Of a stretch of 64,000 nucleotides of DNA, positions 1-11,229 are shown one piece after another. The stretch spans positions 154,739,371 to 154,803,370 of the forward strand of contig OZ020585.1 in NCBI GenBank assembly GCA_963971535.1. Direction: 5' to 3'. The DNA is from Notolepis coatsorum. Lineage: Eukaryota > Chordata > Actinopteri > Aulopiformes > Paralepididae. The first letter of the stretch is position 1. Each line of letters starts with the position of its first letter. Both the position numbers and the translations under genes were made by a program. The notes beneath the pieces are model-generated. The model searched no databases. It saw only the letters and a list, made by a program, of their open reading frames with translations, and was not told the origin of the DNA.

Positions 1-741
1 CCCGCTTCTTGGAGCCGTTTCCTTCCCTGGGTCGAGTACTCCATCAACTCCATGGTCAGTTCCGCCACCGGCCTCTCACCCTTTGAGGTATCCCTGGGCT
101 ACCAACCCCCTCTTTTCCCTGCACAGGAGTCGGAGGTGGCAGTTCCCTCCGTACAGGACCACCTCGACCGGTGCCGTCGGGTCTGGGAGATCACCAGGAC
201 TGCGCTGCTCCGGTCATCGGAGCGCGCCAGTCGTGGGGCTGACCGGCGCCAGGTTCCTGCGCCGACGTACCACCCTGGGCAGAGGGTGTGGCTTTCCGCA
301 AGGGACCTTCCACTTCGGTCCTCGGCCAAGAAGCTTAACCCCCGGTTCGTCGGTCCTTTTGAGGTTCTGAAGGTACTCAGTCCGGCGGCGGTGAGTCTTA
401 AGCTTCCTGCGTCCATGCACATTCACCCCGTTTTCCATGTGTCCCGGGTTAAGCCTGTCTCTCTCAGTTCCCTGATGCCTCCTGCTCCGGAACCACCTCC
501 TCCCGAGATGGTGGACGGTCACCCCCAGTGGCAGGTCCGCCGGTTGATGGGCGTTCGACGGCGGGGTCGGGGGTTCCAGTACCTGGTGGACTGGGAGGGG
601 TACGGTCCGGAGGAACAGAGCTGGGTCTCCCGCCAGCTCATCGTGGATCCCGGCCTGATCACCGACTTCCATCGTGCCCATCCGGGCGAGCCGGGTCGGG
701 CTGGTCGCCGGGTGGCTCCCGTGGAGGGGGGGGTACTGTGA
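1..741 (+). CDS. pol: Ty3/gypsy pol, integrase C-terminus with chromodomain (5' partial)
   Basis: The frame is open from base 1, so this is the end of a longer polyprotein; the ATG at 52 is internal. The first ~50 residues match the end of a gypsy integrase core (an N-S-M-x-S-x-x-G-x-x-P-F-E-like stretch). Next comes the basic C-terminal domain with a GQRVWLS motif and the PRFVGPFEV and [11 protein letters not shown] blocks seen in fish chromoviral gypsy elements. The last ~60 residues form a chromodomain, with [15 protein letters not shown] as the diagnostic piece; in this family it guides integration to modified chromatin. The stop codon lies at 739-741, overlapping the first bases of the 3' LTR, as is usual for compact gypsy elements. 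No stop or frameshift is seen in the visible part. Confidence 0.93.
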   Translation, partial: PASWSRFLPWVEYSINSMVSSATGLSPFEVSLGYQPPLFPAQESEVAVPSVQDHLDRCRRVWEITRTALLRSSERASRGADRRQVPAPTYHPGQRVWLSARDLPLRSSAKKLNPRFVGPFEVLKVLSPAAVSLKLPASMHIHPVFHVSRVKPVSLSSLMPPAPEPPPPEMVDGHPQWQVRRLMGVRRRGRGFQYLVDWEGYGPEEQSWVSRQLIVDPGLITDFHRAHPGEPGRAGRRVAPVEGGVL

Positions 742-1632
742 GGTTTGGTCCGCTCCCCGCCACACGCTCCGTTCCTTTAAGGTACTATGTTGATTGATGC
801 ATTCCCCGCCACGCGCTCCGTTCCTTTAAGGTGCCGTGTTGATTGGTGCATTCCCCGCCACACGCTTTTGGAGCAAGTATCAATCTCATCCCGCAGCTGT
901 CACAGTTTGTAATTAGCGCCCCTGAAGGCTTTATATACACAGACCTCCTTACTATCGATGTTGGGTCGTTCTGGAATACAACTGCATATACCTGCCTTTC
1001 CCCGTCGCTGTTCCTGTCTTCTTTCTCTCCAGGACCTTTTTGTGGAGAACCGCTGTGGAGAACCTGGTTCCCCGTTTGGAGCTGCGCCTTGTTATCTGCC
1101 CGCTTTATGCGTTGCGCTCTGGTGAGTTTTTGGAAACAGTCCTTTTGGATTATCAGTTTTTTGTGTGTTTGGTGAACACTGAAGAAGTACCGTTTTTGTT
1201 TTGTACTGGACTCAGCTAATTTGTGTGTTAGGATAACACTGAAGAATTCCGTTTTGTTTTTCACTGGACTCAGCTAACTTGTGTGTGGTACACCGAAGAT
1301 CAAGTCACTTGGGATTAATACTGGACTCAGTCACCTCTCTGCCTCTGTGTGTTCATTGGGCTGTTTCTGATTTCTCTCTCTCTCTGTTTTCCACCGTGAG
1401 TGAAAGCTGGGAGTATCTGCAGAGCCGCTACAACGTCACATGCCAATTCCTCACCACTATCTACTGGGAGTATCTGTAGAGCCGCTACATCGTCACATGC
1501 CAGATCCCCGTTTGTTTGATTACTGTACCTCATCCATCTTGTGACTCTGTAAATAAATACGCCCTAGCTTTTGGCTAACTCTGAACTTCCTGTCTGTGCC
1601 ATTGCGTTTGAGGTCGGTTACAAACCATAACA
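737..1632 (+). repeat. 3' LTR of the gypsy element (896 bp)
   Basis: It begins TGTGAGG directly after the polypurine tract and ends CATAACA, giving TG...CA boundaries. An AATAAA polyadenylation signal lies at 1552-1557, close to the end as expected for R/U5. The LTR is internally repetitive: a ~57-bp unit containing CTCCGTTCCTTTAAGG is repeated at 760-870, a unit containing CACTGGACTCAGCTAA recurs at about 1170-1290, and GGGAGTATCTG...GCCGCTACA is present twice at 1410-1500. Confidence 0.85.
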
Positions 1633-1738
1633 ACCAGTTGGTCTCTTGAAAGTACAATAGGGCTTTTAAGGGATAACACAACGCAGAGTATTGGTTCTGA
1701 TGTCATCAGAACAGAATATAGCCCCGTTTGTGACTTCA
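1633..1738 (+). repeat. 5' LTR remnant of the ERV-like element
   Basis: It matches the final ~100 bp of the LTR ending at 8656, ending in the same ACTTCA. Everything upstream is replaced by the gypsy 3' LTR, whose end at 1632 is the break point. Confidence 0.85.
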
Positions 1739-1741
1739 AAG

Positions 1742-1759
1742 TGGTGCCGTCGACCTTGT
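1742..1759 (+). promoter_or_regulatory. Putative primer-binding site of the ERV-like element
   Basis: TGGTGCCGT begins three bases after the LTR end. The first nine bases fit the complement of a tRNA 3' end (tRNA-His-like), but the match weakens afterwards, so the tRNA assignment is tentative. Confidence 0.45.
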
Positions 1760-1856
1760 CCTGATGCGCCAAGAATTCTTTTTCTTCTGACTCTCGGCTA
1801 ATCGGTGCCGGGGAAACTCATCACAACAGTCTCCTGCGAATCTACGAAGAGATCAG

Positions 1857-3156
1857 GTGAGTGAAAACGGGGCCGTGATGAATGAGAATACGAGGCGTTC
1901 AGGTCGAACGGGGGTTGCATTAGAGATGTATGACTCAACAATCTTGCTGAGGACGCCCGCCGGGGCTCCGTGGCAGTCACAGGGTTTTTGTTAGGCGCAA
2001 TGATTATAATGGGGATTCGTAACGTTCGGTTATCATATTGCGAGCGTCGATTTGAGGCGGGGGGTTCGAGGTATTCCGCTTCAATAGACGGGGACGTGCC
2101 GCACTAGATGAATAGCGTTTGATCACGGCTAAATTATCTATGTGATGGGTAGGCGCGTTAGGGTGCAGCTCTGGATATGACTGGCCCCGGCTGGTTCAGT
2201 AGGTCGCGGGTCGTCTTCCAGAGAGTGCAGTGATGAGTTGTGTTTTTCGTGTTCTGTATACGGTGAGTGGGGTATGATGTGTGTGATTGCTGGGATAACG
2301 CTGTGCCTTTGTTTACTGGCGCCTCTCAAGCGACAGGAAGCAGGGGCATAATGAGGACGTCGGCAAGAACGCGAATGGAGTTTCCAGGTTTCAGTTCAAC
2401 ACCGTTGCAGGCCGCGGGATCGGGTGGTTATGTTAGAGGGTGCTCATATGGTATAGTTTGTTGCGATTCGCGGGGTTCCTAGATGGTGGGGATAGGCGGA
2501 CAACGGCTGAGTTTTGGGTGAGCATGCAATTAGCTTAGAGGTTTGTTCGGTCTAGCCGATTATACCCGGTGTTTCTATGGGCGGGGATTTTTTACCAAAA
2601 CGTAGCAGCTATCCTACCATGATCTGGCCGTGTTAGGCTTGGTTAGGGGGATCGGATTGCCTGGCTGGCCCTGAGAAAGCGAGTTCAAGACAGGTTAAAT
2701 ATTCGGTACATATGCACATAGTCTTTTGAAGAGCAATAACAGTTTAAATATTTTATGAGAAAGGAATTACAAATTCATTAAATGGAAGAAGTGATTTTAT
2801 TCACCTAAATTACCATATCCAGCACAAGTGTTTAGAAATGATAGGCTGTGAATAACAAATGTCTGATTGATCAACAGACGGAAGAGGCCGATGTGAAATA
2901 AGTGTTCCCCAGAGTCATGTGAAGCAGAAACATGACAAAGGGATTGGGAGAACAAGTTTTCCGATGAAGACAACAGAACAGAACACAACTAAGGCCGTGT
3001 CGTTAAAAATTCGAAAGAAAATTGCACAAACGCTCTCTAAAGTGATATTAGTATAGAAGATGCCCGACATTCCATGCTTAAAGATAATGATGGATTGTGA
3101 AAGGGAAATGCCACTGATAATTAAGTGTATGTTTTTTTTTCTTTCTTTCTTCATAG
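1857..3156 (+). other. Predicted leader intron of the ERV-like element
   Basis: A near-consensus donor, CAG/GTGAGTG, lies at 1857. A strong acceptor (a T-rich/CTTT tract followed by CATAG) ends at 3156. The 1.3 kb between contains no convincing ORF. Splicing would bring the LTR leader close to the start codon at 3377. This is inferred from sequence signals only. Confidence 0.45.
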
Positions 3157-3376
3157 CTGCTCGAGGGCGGACAGAGGCAGTGCTGACAATTCCAAACTCC
3201 GACGGGGGATCAAATTGACTGTTGAAGTCTGGGTGTAGTATTTTTGTCAATTCCAGTCTGCACCAAATAACTCTGTCAGTGTGAGTGATATTAACTCAAG
3301 TTTGTAAAAATAGTTTAAGTACAGAGAAACGGGTTTTTCCAAACGGTGATATTACGAGTGTTTGAAAGGAGTAAGA

Positions 3377-4957
3377 ATGGCAAATACACAGATAGGAGCA
3401 ACTGAAGGTTTAGATGCAATAACCATAGCAAGGGTAGACAATCTGTCTATTTCAACGACTGGAAATGTCACAATAAAAGTGAAGAAACAATGGCCAAAGA
3501 TATTCAGGCCTTTACAAAACCTTGTATTTAAGTATAGTAAAGGAGGCCGGTATAGAATGCGAACCCAAATCAAAAAACAGAAAAAGAGATTACGAAAGGC
3601 GATGAAAAGAAATAATGCTGGTAGTGGGGAAATGACGATAACTTCTGCAGACATTTCATTGACCGAAGTGAACAGTGACGTTAACCTGATTGATTTGAAT
3701 GTGACTGACTCCCCTCCTGAGACGAGCGTGACGGAGGGACTGGAAATAATGTCTTTAACTCCGATACAGGGGGTCTTTGAGGACAGAGACCCAGAGACAA
3801 CTGTTTTACCAGAGCCGGTCCACGCTGAAGTGTCCATTGCAGGTGACGGCCATTTAACCAAGAGACAAAGAAAGCAACTGAGGAGAGCGATGTTGTTGCA
3901 GCAGTCCCAGGGAGTTGCCTCTGGCCGTACGACTGGAATAGAGACCGACAACAGGTATGAGATAATACATGAACAGTTTCTACCGCCCACCAGTGTCCCT
4001 TGCCTAGGTTTCCCCCACCCCCACCATCAGCACCAAACTGAGAGGCGTGGCCAGGGGACGAGGAGCCAGTCAGCAAGGGCCACGGTGGTGTGCTGGGCGT
4101 GCGAAAATCTCGGACATAAAGCTAGGGACTGTGACCAAGAATATCGACCCAGAGGAGGAGAGTATCGTCCTCAACCCAGAGGAGGAGGGCCGCGATGGAA
4201 TAGCAGACGAAGAGGCGGACACGGGCAAAACCAGGGTCAGTATCAAGAACAGTGTCCACAGCCCGCAAGTCCCCCCGGTCCAGAACCCCCTCAGCACCAG
4301 AGTCAAGATGAGAGGCGGGGCCCGGAGATGGGAAGTCAGACCGCCAGCGCTGAGATGGGGGGAGAGGCGTCAACCTATAGACAACAGAGAGCGTTAATAG
4401 CAGCGTTCGAACAACATGAGGCAGTTCATCGAGACCTGATGAAGACCCAGCTGGAGATTGGTCAAGCCACACACGAGACGCAGAGACTGGAGCAAGAACT
4501 GGCGAGAAAGAATGTCCTGCTAGATGGTACAGTGATTGAGGTCATGCTTCGGGCGTCGGAATTAGGCCGCCGTGATCTAGCAATGCCCTGTGCCCTGTTG
4601 CCCAGACAGGGAGCGGGGCCTCGACAGGGTGCTGAGAGCCTCGGGCGGGGTGAATTTCCAGACCCCTCCCAACAGCAGGCTCAAAGGACGGTGGCTGAAC
4701 AAAATAGGTACGTGGTTTTCTCCCCAGAACAGGCTCAAGGGGGGCGAAACCAGGAATGGACTGTCAGAGGTGAGAGCCATGGAGATAATGGCAGAGAGCA
4801 AGGACAGATTTTGGGCCCGATGAACCCAGGGCCATCCGATTACAGGCGGGGGGCCCACAGGGTCCCACAACCGAGGGAACAAAGACAGGTTTGCTGGATC
4901 TGTGGACTGATAGGTCATTTTCAAAGGTCATGTCTGCAGAGGCCGCCGGTAGAATAA
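3377..4957 (+). CDS. Gag-like protein with two CCHC zinc knuckles
   Basis: The ORF has 526 codons starting from the ATG at 3377. Two C-x2-C-x4-H-x4-C knuckles are visible: CWACENLGHKARDC at about residue 240 and CWICGLIGHFQRSC near the C-terminus, the usual nucleic-acid-binding motif of retroelement nucleocapsids. The N-terminal half has two similar lysine/arginine-rich segments, KKQKKRLRKAMK (about residue 70) and KRQRKQLRRAM (about 165), which may be an internal duplication. Between the knuckles lie an R/G/Q/P-rich stretch and a Q/E-rich segment that could form a coiled coil. I see no major homology region or clear capsid domain, so this could be a divergent Gag or an accessory protein made from the spliced leader. 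No pol frame follows. Confidence 0.6.
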   Translation: MANTQIGATEGLDAITIARVDNLSISTTGNVTIKVKKQWPKIFRPLQNLVFKYSKGGRYRMRTQIKKQKKRLRKAMKRNNAGSGEMTITSADISLTEVNSDVNLIDLNVTDSPPETSVTEGLEIMSLTPIQGVFEDRDPETTVLPEPVHAEVSIAGDGHLTKRQRKQLRRAMLLQQSQGVASGRTTGIETDNRYEIIHEQFLPPTSVPCLGFPHPHHQHQTERRGQGTRSQSARATVVCWACENLGHKARDCDQEYRPRGGEYRPQPRGGGPRWNSRRRGGHGQNQGQYQEQCPQPASPPGPEPPQHQSQDERRGPEMGSQTASAEMGGEASTYRQQRALIAAFEQHEAVHRDLMKTQLEIGQATHETQRLEQELARKNVLLDGTVIEVMLRASELGRRDLAMPCALLPRQGAGPRQGAESLGRGEFPDPSQQQAQRTVAEQNRYVVFSPEQAQGGRNQEWTVRGESHGDNGREQGQILGPMNPGPSDYRRGAHRVPQPREQRQVCWICGLIGHFQRSCLQRPPVE

Positions 4958-7543
4958 AGAATATAGAAAGCGATTAAAAATGAAAATAAATTGAATAAAA
5001 AATATATACAACTGATTAGAATAAAAATATAATAAAAAATATATAGAGGGGTTAGGTGATTAGGTTATGAGTGGGAGTTACTAAAATGGATGTGTGGTAA
5101 CTAACATTGAGTGATGAAGTAACTGACGGATGCATGAACTAATCGGACTAACAAGAGCATCAAAGCAAGTATTCCCAGTAGGGAAATAAACCAATCATGG
5201 ATTTTCCTTTTTGCTACAGTGTTTCTGATCAACTCTTACTGTGGCAGTAAGGAAAACGTAAGAGAGAATGGTATGGTGGACGATTTTTGATGTCTCCCAC
5301 CTGTGCAGCCTGGCCAAGCTGCACAGATGGGAGAAGGAGAGAAAAATTGTCACCGCAATGGCTTTTGTGGTCATGTGGACTCTGAACTAGGTTAAACAGT
5401 TAATATTAAGTATTCAATATTAGACAGTGAAATGATGTGACACTGCGTCAGCTTGATCAATAAACAGTTTGGTCAAATGGTGGACTGCATGGGTAAGAAA
5501 TTAAGAAATATTGATAGACGAACATCAAAAATCATGAGTAATAGATATAGGCGTTTATTTTTATTTCTGCTTATTTTTCTTTCCTAGTGTTTTACAAGCA
5601 ATTCCTGCCTTAGGCCGGAAGTTTTCATTATGTATATTCTTTAGATTTTTTCATTTTGTTTCTTAGTATATACAGGGGCGGTTACGCCCCTAGATGATAG
5701 GTTAATCTGTTTCTAAGAGTGAGTTGAAAAAGCAATGCTCACAAATTTTGTTTATTGTTTTCAATTATTGTTTTGGGTGGTTTTTCTTTGTTTTGTTTCT
5801 TGTCTTAATTTTTTCTTATGAACGGAGGATGGTGACGACACAACGGGACTGGTAATATATGTCTATACAGTGGACATACAATGTGAATGGACTAGAGCTG
5901 GTTCATGGGGTTGTTCCCCACTCATTAAGAATCCAGATCTAGGATCTGGGGGTTGGGTCGCGATTGGTGGAGTGTTGGAAAACATGATTCTCTGTACATT
6001 GATAAGCTCAGTAGGTTTTGGTCGCCATTGGCCAAATAGCCTTAGTATAGGGTGTGGACATGTGAAATTGATAATTGGCTTGTGGGGGACTCTGACGGCT
6101 TGTTAGAGGCTGGCAGAGCGTGTGAAAGGTGTGTGTTTAAAGCGGACTGTGATTTGTTGCCGTGCGTGTAGGACGACTGGGGGAGAGGTCTCGTCAGTAT
6201 TGGCTGTCCGGGCCTCGAGGCAGCTGTCCAGAAACAGAGGTATGATGTTTAGAATGTTATTCCACATCAAAGGAGGGTGGGGTTATACTGTTTTGACAGC
6301 ATAATCAGCATAATATAATGAGAGCCATGTGAATTTTTCTGAATTTTGAATATTAACAATCTAGAAGCCATGAAATATATAGATAAATGATTTGGAAAAG
6401 AAAAGAAAGTTGTCAAACTCAGACCAGTAAAGAGTGTCTGAGGGAGGAAAATATGGATTCTCAATCAATTGTTGTGATAGAAGTAACCTGCGCTGTCCAC
6501 CGAAGCGATATATACTCACTGCAGGATACGAATGGGAGATTGGGGAGTCAGCAGTCATCAGAGTGTGGTACGAGGAAGACCAAGGACTCCATCGGTACTG
6601 TTGATCCAGGATACTGGCTAGTGTCTACCCAGCGGTTCCGTGGGGAACCACAACACTGCGGGTACCAAGAGATCCAGGAGAAGCCTAACTCTCAATCGTT
6701 GAGAGTTCCGGCCAACACAGTGACCGAGTCTTGAGGCTTCGGAGGGGAACGAGAGAGGCCAAACGACAGGCAATCTACGAGGAGACAGGCTGCAAGGCAT
6801 CAACTGACCGGGTGTCATCGAGCGAAGGGGTGGAGCCTCTATCGCCCCTATCAACGACCAGGCGGAGGGTGGGGAGAATCAAACCTCTTCCACTATTCCG
6901 AGGGGTTGAGCCAGCGACGACTGCAGGAGACAACACAACCTCCTCAACAGCCGTGACAGCGCCAGAGGGGAGATCTAATCACCCCACCTGAGATCGACGC
7001 AACTGACATCCGAGAGAAGAGCTCCTGGTTCAACTGACCAGGCCAATACAGCAGGGGGTCATGCCCCTATTTGAATGACAGCACGAGGCACGAGGCCTCG
7101 ACAGAAGGGGAGGGATCGGAAGTCAACTGGCTTTCTGATTCGACCTCCCTGTTTTGAAGCCAAGAGTTGGTAGTAGCATTAAGAGGGAGATCAGCAGTCT
7201 TGATCTGCACCGTCTCTGAGAAATGAGGGGGGGGGGGCCAGGTCAAGCCAGAAAACATTGACCCCCCTTCTCCCTGCTCCAAGTCAGAAATTGACACCCC
7301 CAAGGGAAACCAGTGGAAATTGATCCTGGTATGAAATATACTGTCAAAGACTGCACACAATAATGAAAATGGACTGAAAATAAAGCTGTTTGGGTGACGA
7401 TAAGTATACATAAGAAAGAGATGTAGAAAAAGAATGTTTTTGGTTTTTTATGTGAGTTTGCTAAGGTTAAAAAGTTATGGTATCTGTACGGTGTATGAAC
7501 AGTTTGATTGAGAGAATATTAACAGATATGTGGGGATATATAA
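4958..7543 (+). other. Internal region of the ERV-like element without pol
   Basis: This stretch is AT-rich at first and has no RT, protease or integrase motif. A second acceptor-like site (TTTTTCTTTCCTAG) ends at 5587. A short open frame around 5130-5270 contains a hydrophobic, signal-peptide-like run, and one at 5870-6106 has two hydrophobic segments; these might be remnants of an envelope reading frame, but I cannot show it. Overlapping frames at 6387-6734 and 6731-6991 encode hydrophilic S/T/R-rich sequence of unknown nature. I would not call any of these a gene. Confidence 0.4.
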
Positions 7544-7558
7544 TCCCCAACGGGGGAC
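7544..7558 (+). promoter_or_regulatory. Polypurine tract of the ERV-like element
   Basis: The run CCCAACGGGGGAC directly precedes TGTGGTGGAATTC, the start of the 3' LTR. This is the expected position for the plus-strand primer in reverse transcription. Confidence 0.55.
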
Positions 7559-8656
7559 TGTGGTGGAATTCTCTGTTCAGAACTGTCCAATTATTATGGA
7601 AATCTGCTATGTTAAAGTGTTGGGCAGATTCACCATTAGAATAAGCTCTGGTCAGGGCCGATACTGGGGGTCTGTCTTTCTGGGGAACCACAGGTGGGCA
7701 AACAGGAAACCTGTTAGATTTAAATACAGGCTTAACATCACCAAACTTCCCCCTTGCCGGTAAACATTCGAACAAAAGGCTTTATGGAGCCCCCAGCCAA
7801 ATGGTTGGGAGTAGCTGGGGGAGGATGAGGCAAGCGTCCGAGATTCTATTTCAACCATTGATAAAATCTCACTTGAATAGATTTACATACAAGTGTTGTC
7901 AGCAGTTTGGGACAGTTCACATTCTTCTGTTATTTACTGAAGAAACAGGTTTCCTTCAAGACAACACAGAAACTGGTTACAAATGGGTGTGGGCCAACAG
8001 CTGAATGGTGTGGGCAAGCAGCTAAAACAATGGGATGACCACATCACATGAATTCGTTATCTCCTGCCCCGCGGCCTGGGATGTGATTATACTAGCTCAG
8101 AGGTAATCACTCTAAACAATGTGGTATCTAGGTTAAAGAGTCTTGGTACATCATGGGGGAACATATTATTAATGAAAGCTAAGTATAAACTGTTTGTAGC
8201 TATTCAATGTAAGCCAGAAAGACTGTTTTGAAGACTTAATCCCCAGAATAGTAAGACTAGTTTTACCTAGGTTTGAAACTGGGCTTGATGGTAACAGACG
8301 GTGATTCTCATCTCATATAAAGATTCTATTAGTTAAAAGTAATATGTCTGTATTTAGAAAATCAATCTCAAATCAATTGGATATATCTTGAAGCGTAAAT
8401 ACTAAAAGATATCAAGGTTAGTTTAGGCAATTCAACTCTCTGACTTAAGAGAAGGCATAAGTAAATTGTTCTGCTTAAGGGCCCTCCTCCTTTTCAAATA
8501 CCAACTGTGAAGGCTTGCGATTGGGTGAATCCTGTGCGTGAGATCACTTGGTGACGTGATCTTTTGAAAGTACAATAGGGCTTTTAAGGGATAACACAAC
8601 GCAGAGTATTGGTTCTGATGTCATCAGAACAGAATATAGCCCCGTTTGTGACTTCA
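7559..8656 (+). repeat. 3' LTR of the ERV-like element (1098 bp)
   Basis: The LTR starts TGTGGTGGAATTC after the polypurine tract and ends ACTTCA. Its last ~100 bp equal 1640-1738. TTAG follows, but the partner target duplication lies to the left of the window, so it cannot be confirmed. Confidence 0.75.
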
Positions 8657-9953
8657 TTAGCTTCCTCTTGCCTGTGACTTGAATCTTAATGCCAGGGGGA
8701 TTTCCCAAATTGGAAATCACATTGCTATGATCTTTGACAGTTAAATACATAGATATGTCTAAATGTGAACAGCTGTCTCCCTAAAGCTAAAGCAGTGGTT
8801 CCCCAGGGTCATAAGATGATATCGGGCAGGGTGGGGGCTGGGGGTATACGAATACCTTAGCTATCATGCCAGTTGTTGATATTTGCAAACACTGCAACAG
8901 AGAGTATGTAGAGGTGGATAATCAGACGTGTTCCCAAAGCACCAGTGTGTCTTTCACTGACAGCGTATGACGTATGTGGAAGTATGGAGCAACATCTGGA
9001 CTCAACACTTTCACTTTTCTTGGCCAAACCCGAGCAATGATGGATGGCAGAAATCTTCCGGCACGAAACAGCAGCAGCCCTGAAGTCAGCAATGGGTAAA
9101 GCACCAAGAGCAGCAGCCCTTCCCAGAGACAGTCGCATTTCTCTCCTCTCCCCAGGCTCCTCAAGGCCGTTCCTACCGCCGCCTCTACTGCTCCATGAAG
9201 CCCGACGCTGCTATGCTCTGTGCTTCGTGCCGGTTGCCGGACTATACTCAAATCAGTGGATTGCATATTTTCGGCTAACCCTCTCTGCCTCTTGGGACAT
9301 CAGTATCGGGCTACCAACTTGAAGACGTGGTCATTTTTGGATTATCGAAAGCTTTTGAACTGCAATAAGAAGATTTTGGATCTGTTTACCGCGCACAGGA
9401 CCTACCTAAATGAACTGATTAACACACTTGGACTAATGCATTCAGTCATTTGGACGGAGTTGTTAAAACTCACTCCACTCAAATCAATAAGGTTATATTT
9501 TTCTCTACTCAAATCAAATTTAAAGTGACGTGGCTGGGATAAATGTTGCCAGTCAGTTCAGCCAAAACAAATTCCTGGACCAAAGTCGAACCAGGGAGCT
9601 GCTGGAGTTGATGGCCCTCTGGGAGATAAGAGTGGCAAGCTGCTCCCCCACCCCCAATCCCTATACCAAATCCCCCCTCCCGCGTGTACGCCTGCTGCCT
9701 ATGCTGGAGGGGTGCCAAAGTGACTGTCTCATCGCCAAAATCCCACCCCCTATGACGGCAACGGTAGTCATCTCCCAGCTCCTCCCCCTCCGGTCCTAGC
9801 TGACGGCAACTGTAGTCAGAGTCGAGTCTGGAAATTCTCTCCGTCCTCCCCCCCCCCCCTCCCCTCAGGGTGCTCTTAGACACACAGACTCAAGGCTAGT
9901 TTAACATGTCTCAACAAATGCGCATGTTTGTATTAATTAATGATTAATTAATT
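8657..9953. other. Unassigned stretch
   Basis: There is no recognisable protein or RNA gene. Short open frames occur on both strands around 9044-9528 and 9509-9883 (the latter glycine-rich over a C-tract), but neither resembles a known family. AGCAGTGGTTCCCC at about 8788 resembles a hAT terminus, but no matching right end was found. AT-rich sequence (TTAATTAA repeats) precedes the BEL insertion. Confidence 0.4.
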
Positions 9954-9958
9954 ATTGC
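9954..9958. other. Target-site duplication, left (ATTGC)
   Basis: ATTGC directly precedes the left LTR. The same five bases follow the right LTR at 16110-16114. A 5-bp duplication is usual for BEL/Pao integrase. Confidence 0.9.
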
Positions 9959-11134
9959 TGTAACTGAGGGGTACAATTCCCTGACTGTATTGAGAGTATG
10001 GTATTATTAAACCACTACTTAGTTATGTACTTTAATTACTGGCCATACAGTACACAGTATATCTGGTGAACACCCACACAAGAATACAACAATGACACCT
10101 AAAGTTCTATTTGGAGGGATTTATTATTATAGCAGCAACGGTAGGTTACAGAATGAGAATTATACTTGCGCTTGTAAGGCGAAGAACACTTAAGTAGGTC
10201 AAGAGCGTAAGTCCATGAGCATAGTAAGATGGGTATAACTGACGCCACCTGTAGCATAGGAATTACATAAGGCACACTCGTAGTCAGCTGGAGACACTAG
10301 GGGGGTTCCCTCCGGTTGTAAGCCGGCAGGGTAGAAGAATGTTCGGGAGCAAAGTCTGAATCAACGCGGAATAAAGAAGCTCCAGCTACGGGAGGCGGTA
10401 CATTACTCCCTTGATCGGCAGACAAAAGCAACAGCTACAATCCAAGTATGCTCGACAGCATGGACGAAAGCCAGCCAGCCTATGTGGTCCTAGAGGCGGG
10501 CTCGATGGTGCTCCTCACAGGGTAGATCACACACAGCAGTGGGGTAGACGGTTCTCTGCTCCAGCAGCCACAGTACCAAAGCAATATAATCCAGCCGGAA
10601 AAGGCTCTGCATTCGCCGGTGTAGATTCTCCTGTGCACTATACTTCACATTAACTAGGTCGAACTTGACGTTATTTCACTAAACTCTGACACTTTTACTA
10701 TCCTATTCGCACATGTTATAAGTGCTCTATTTAGACGCAAAGTTGCTCACTTCACTTGGTCGTTGACTCGTGGTGAAGGCTTTAACGTTTTGGTACTCAA
10801 CTACTGCTGTATCCACCTGCGACGTATTTATACGTAAGGTGAATTATCTAGTGCCAACCTCAGTTCTGTCTCGTATTACTGCGCAAACCTGGACTTGTTG
10901 AGACATGCCTTGGCGGTGGCTTTGAACTTGCCATTGGGGGTATGGCCGTTGGCGCCTAGGGGTCGCTGTCCAATAGGAGAACAAATATTATGGTCTGGCT
11001 TGTACCTAGGTAAAGGGATATTCCGTGTATATATACAAAGAATATACAAGGGATATCAAACGATATACAAATATTATACATGGGATATCAAGCAATAAAT
11101 ATATATATTCGGTTTAATCTGACCCTTTGTAACA
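9959..11134 (-). repeat. BEL-1 LTR, 3' (left) copy
   Basis: In element orientation it begins TGTTACAAAGGG and ends CCTCAGTTACA. It is nearly identical to 14934-16109. Confidence 0.93.
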
Positions 11135-11229
11135 GCCGCCTCCTAATTAGTCCGCACCTAATTAGATAAGTAGAGACAGATTAACCGTCTTGTCAACTAC
11201 TCAATGTCCGTTGTGGGGAGTAGGGCAAT

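Larger units (their letters stand above)
1..1632 (+). mobile_element. Ty3/gypsy chromodomain retrotransposon, 3' part
   Basis: This comprises the end of pol, a polypurine tract (GGAGGGGGGGGTAC, about 723-736) and a complete 3' LTR. The 5' half is outside the window, so the left target duplication cannot be checked. Immediately to the right lies a 106-bp fragment of another element's LTR, so this gypsy element inserted into that LTR. Confidence 0.88.
1633..8656 (+). mobile_element. ERV-like LTR element lacking pol, 5' LTR cut by a gypsy insertion
   Basis: Two direct copies of a ~100-bp sequence at 1640-1738 and 8560-8656 are identical apart from the first base or two. They are the 3' ends of a 5' LTR remnant and a full 3' LTR. 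The body has a primer site after the first copy, a predicted leader intron, a Gag-like ORF, further short ORFs and a polypurine tract before the 3' LTR. No protease, reverse transcriptase, RNase H or integrase motif was found in any frame. It therefore looks like a non-autonomous derivative of a retrovirus-like element. Assignment to the retroviruses rests on layout (LTR, primer site, splice signals, zinc knuckles), not on pol. Confidence 0.68.

Noticed and set aside
8780..8800. GCAGTGGTTCCCC as a hAT end
   Set aside because: No matching opposite terminus or 8-bp duplication located.
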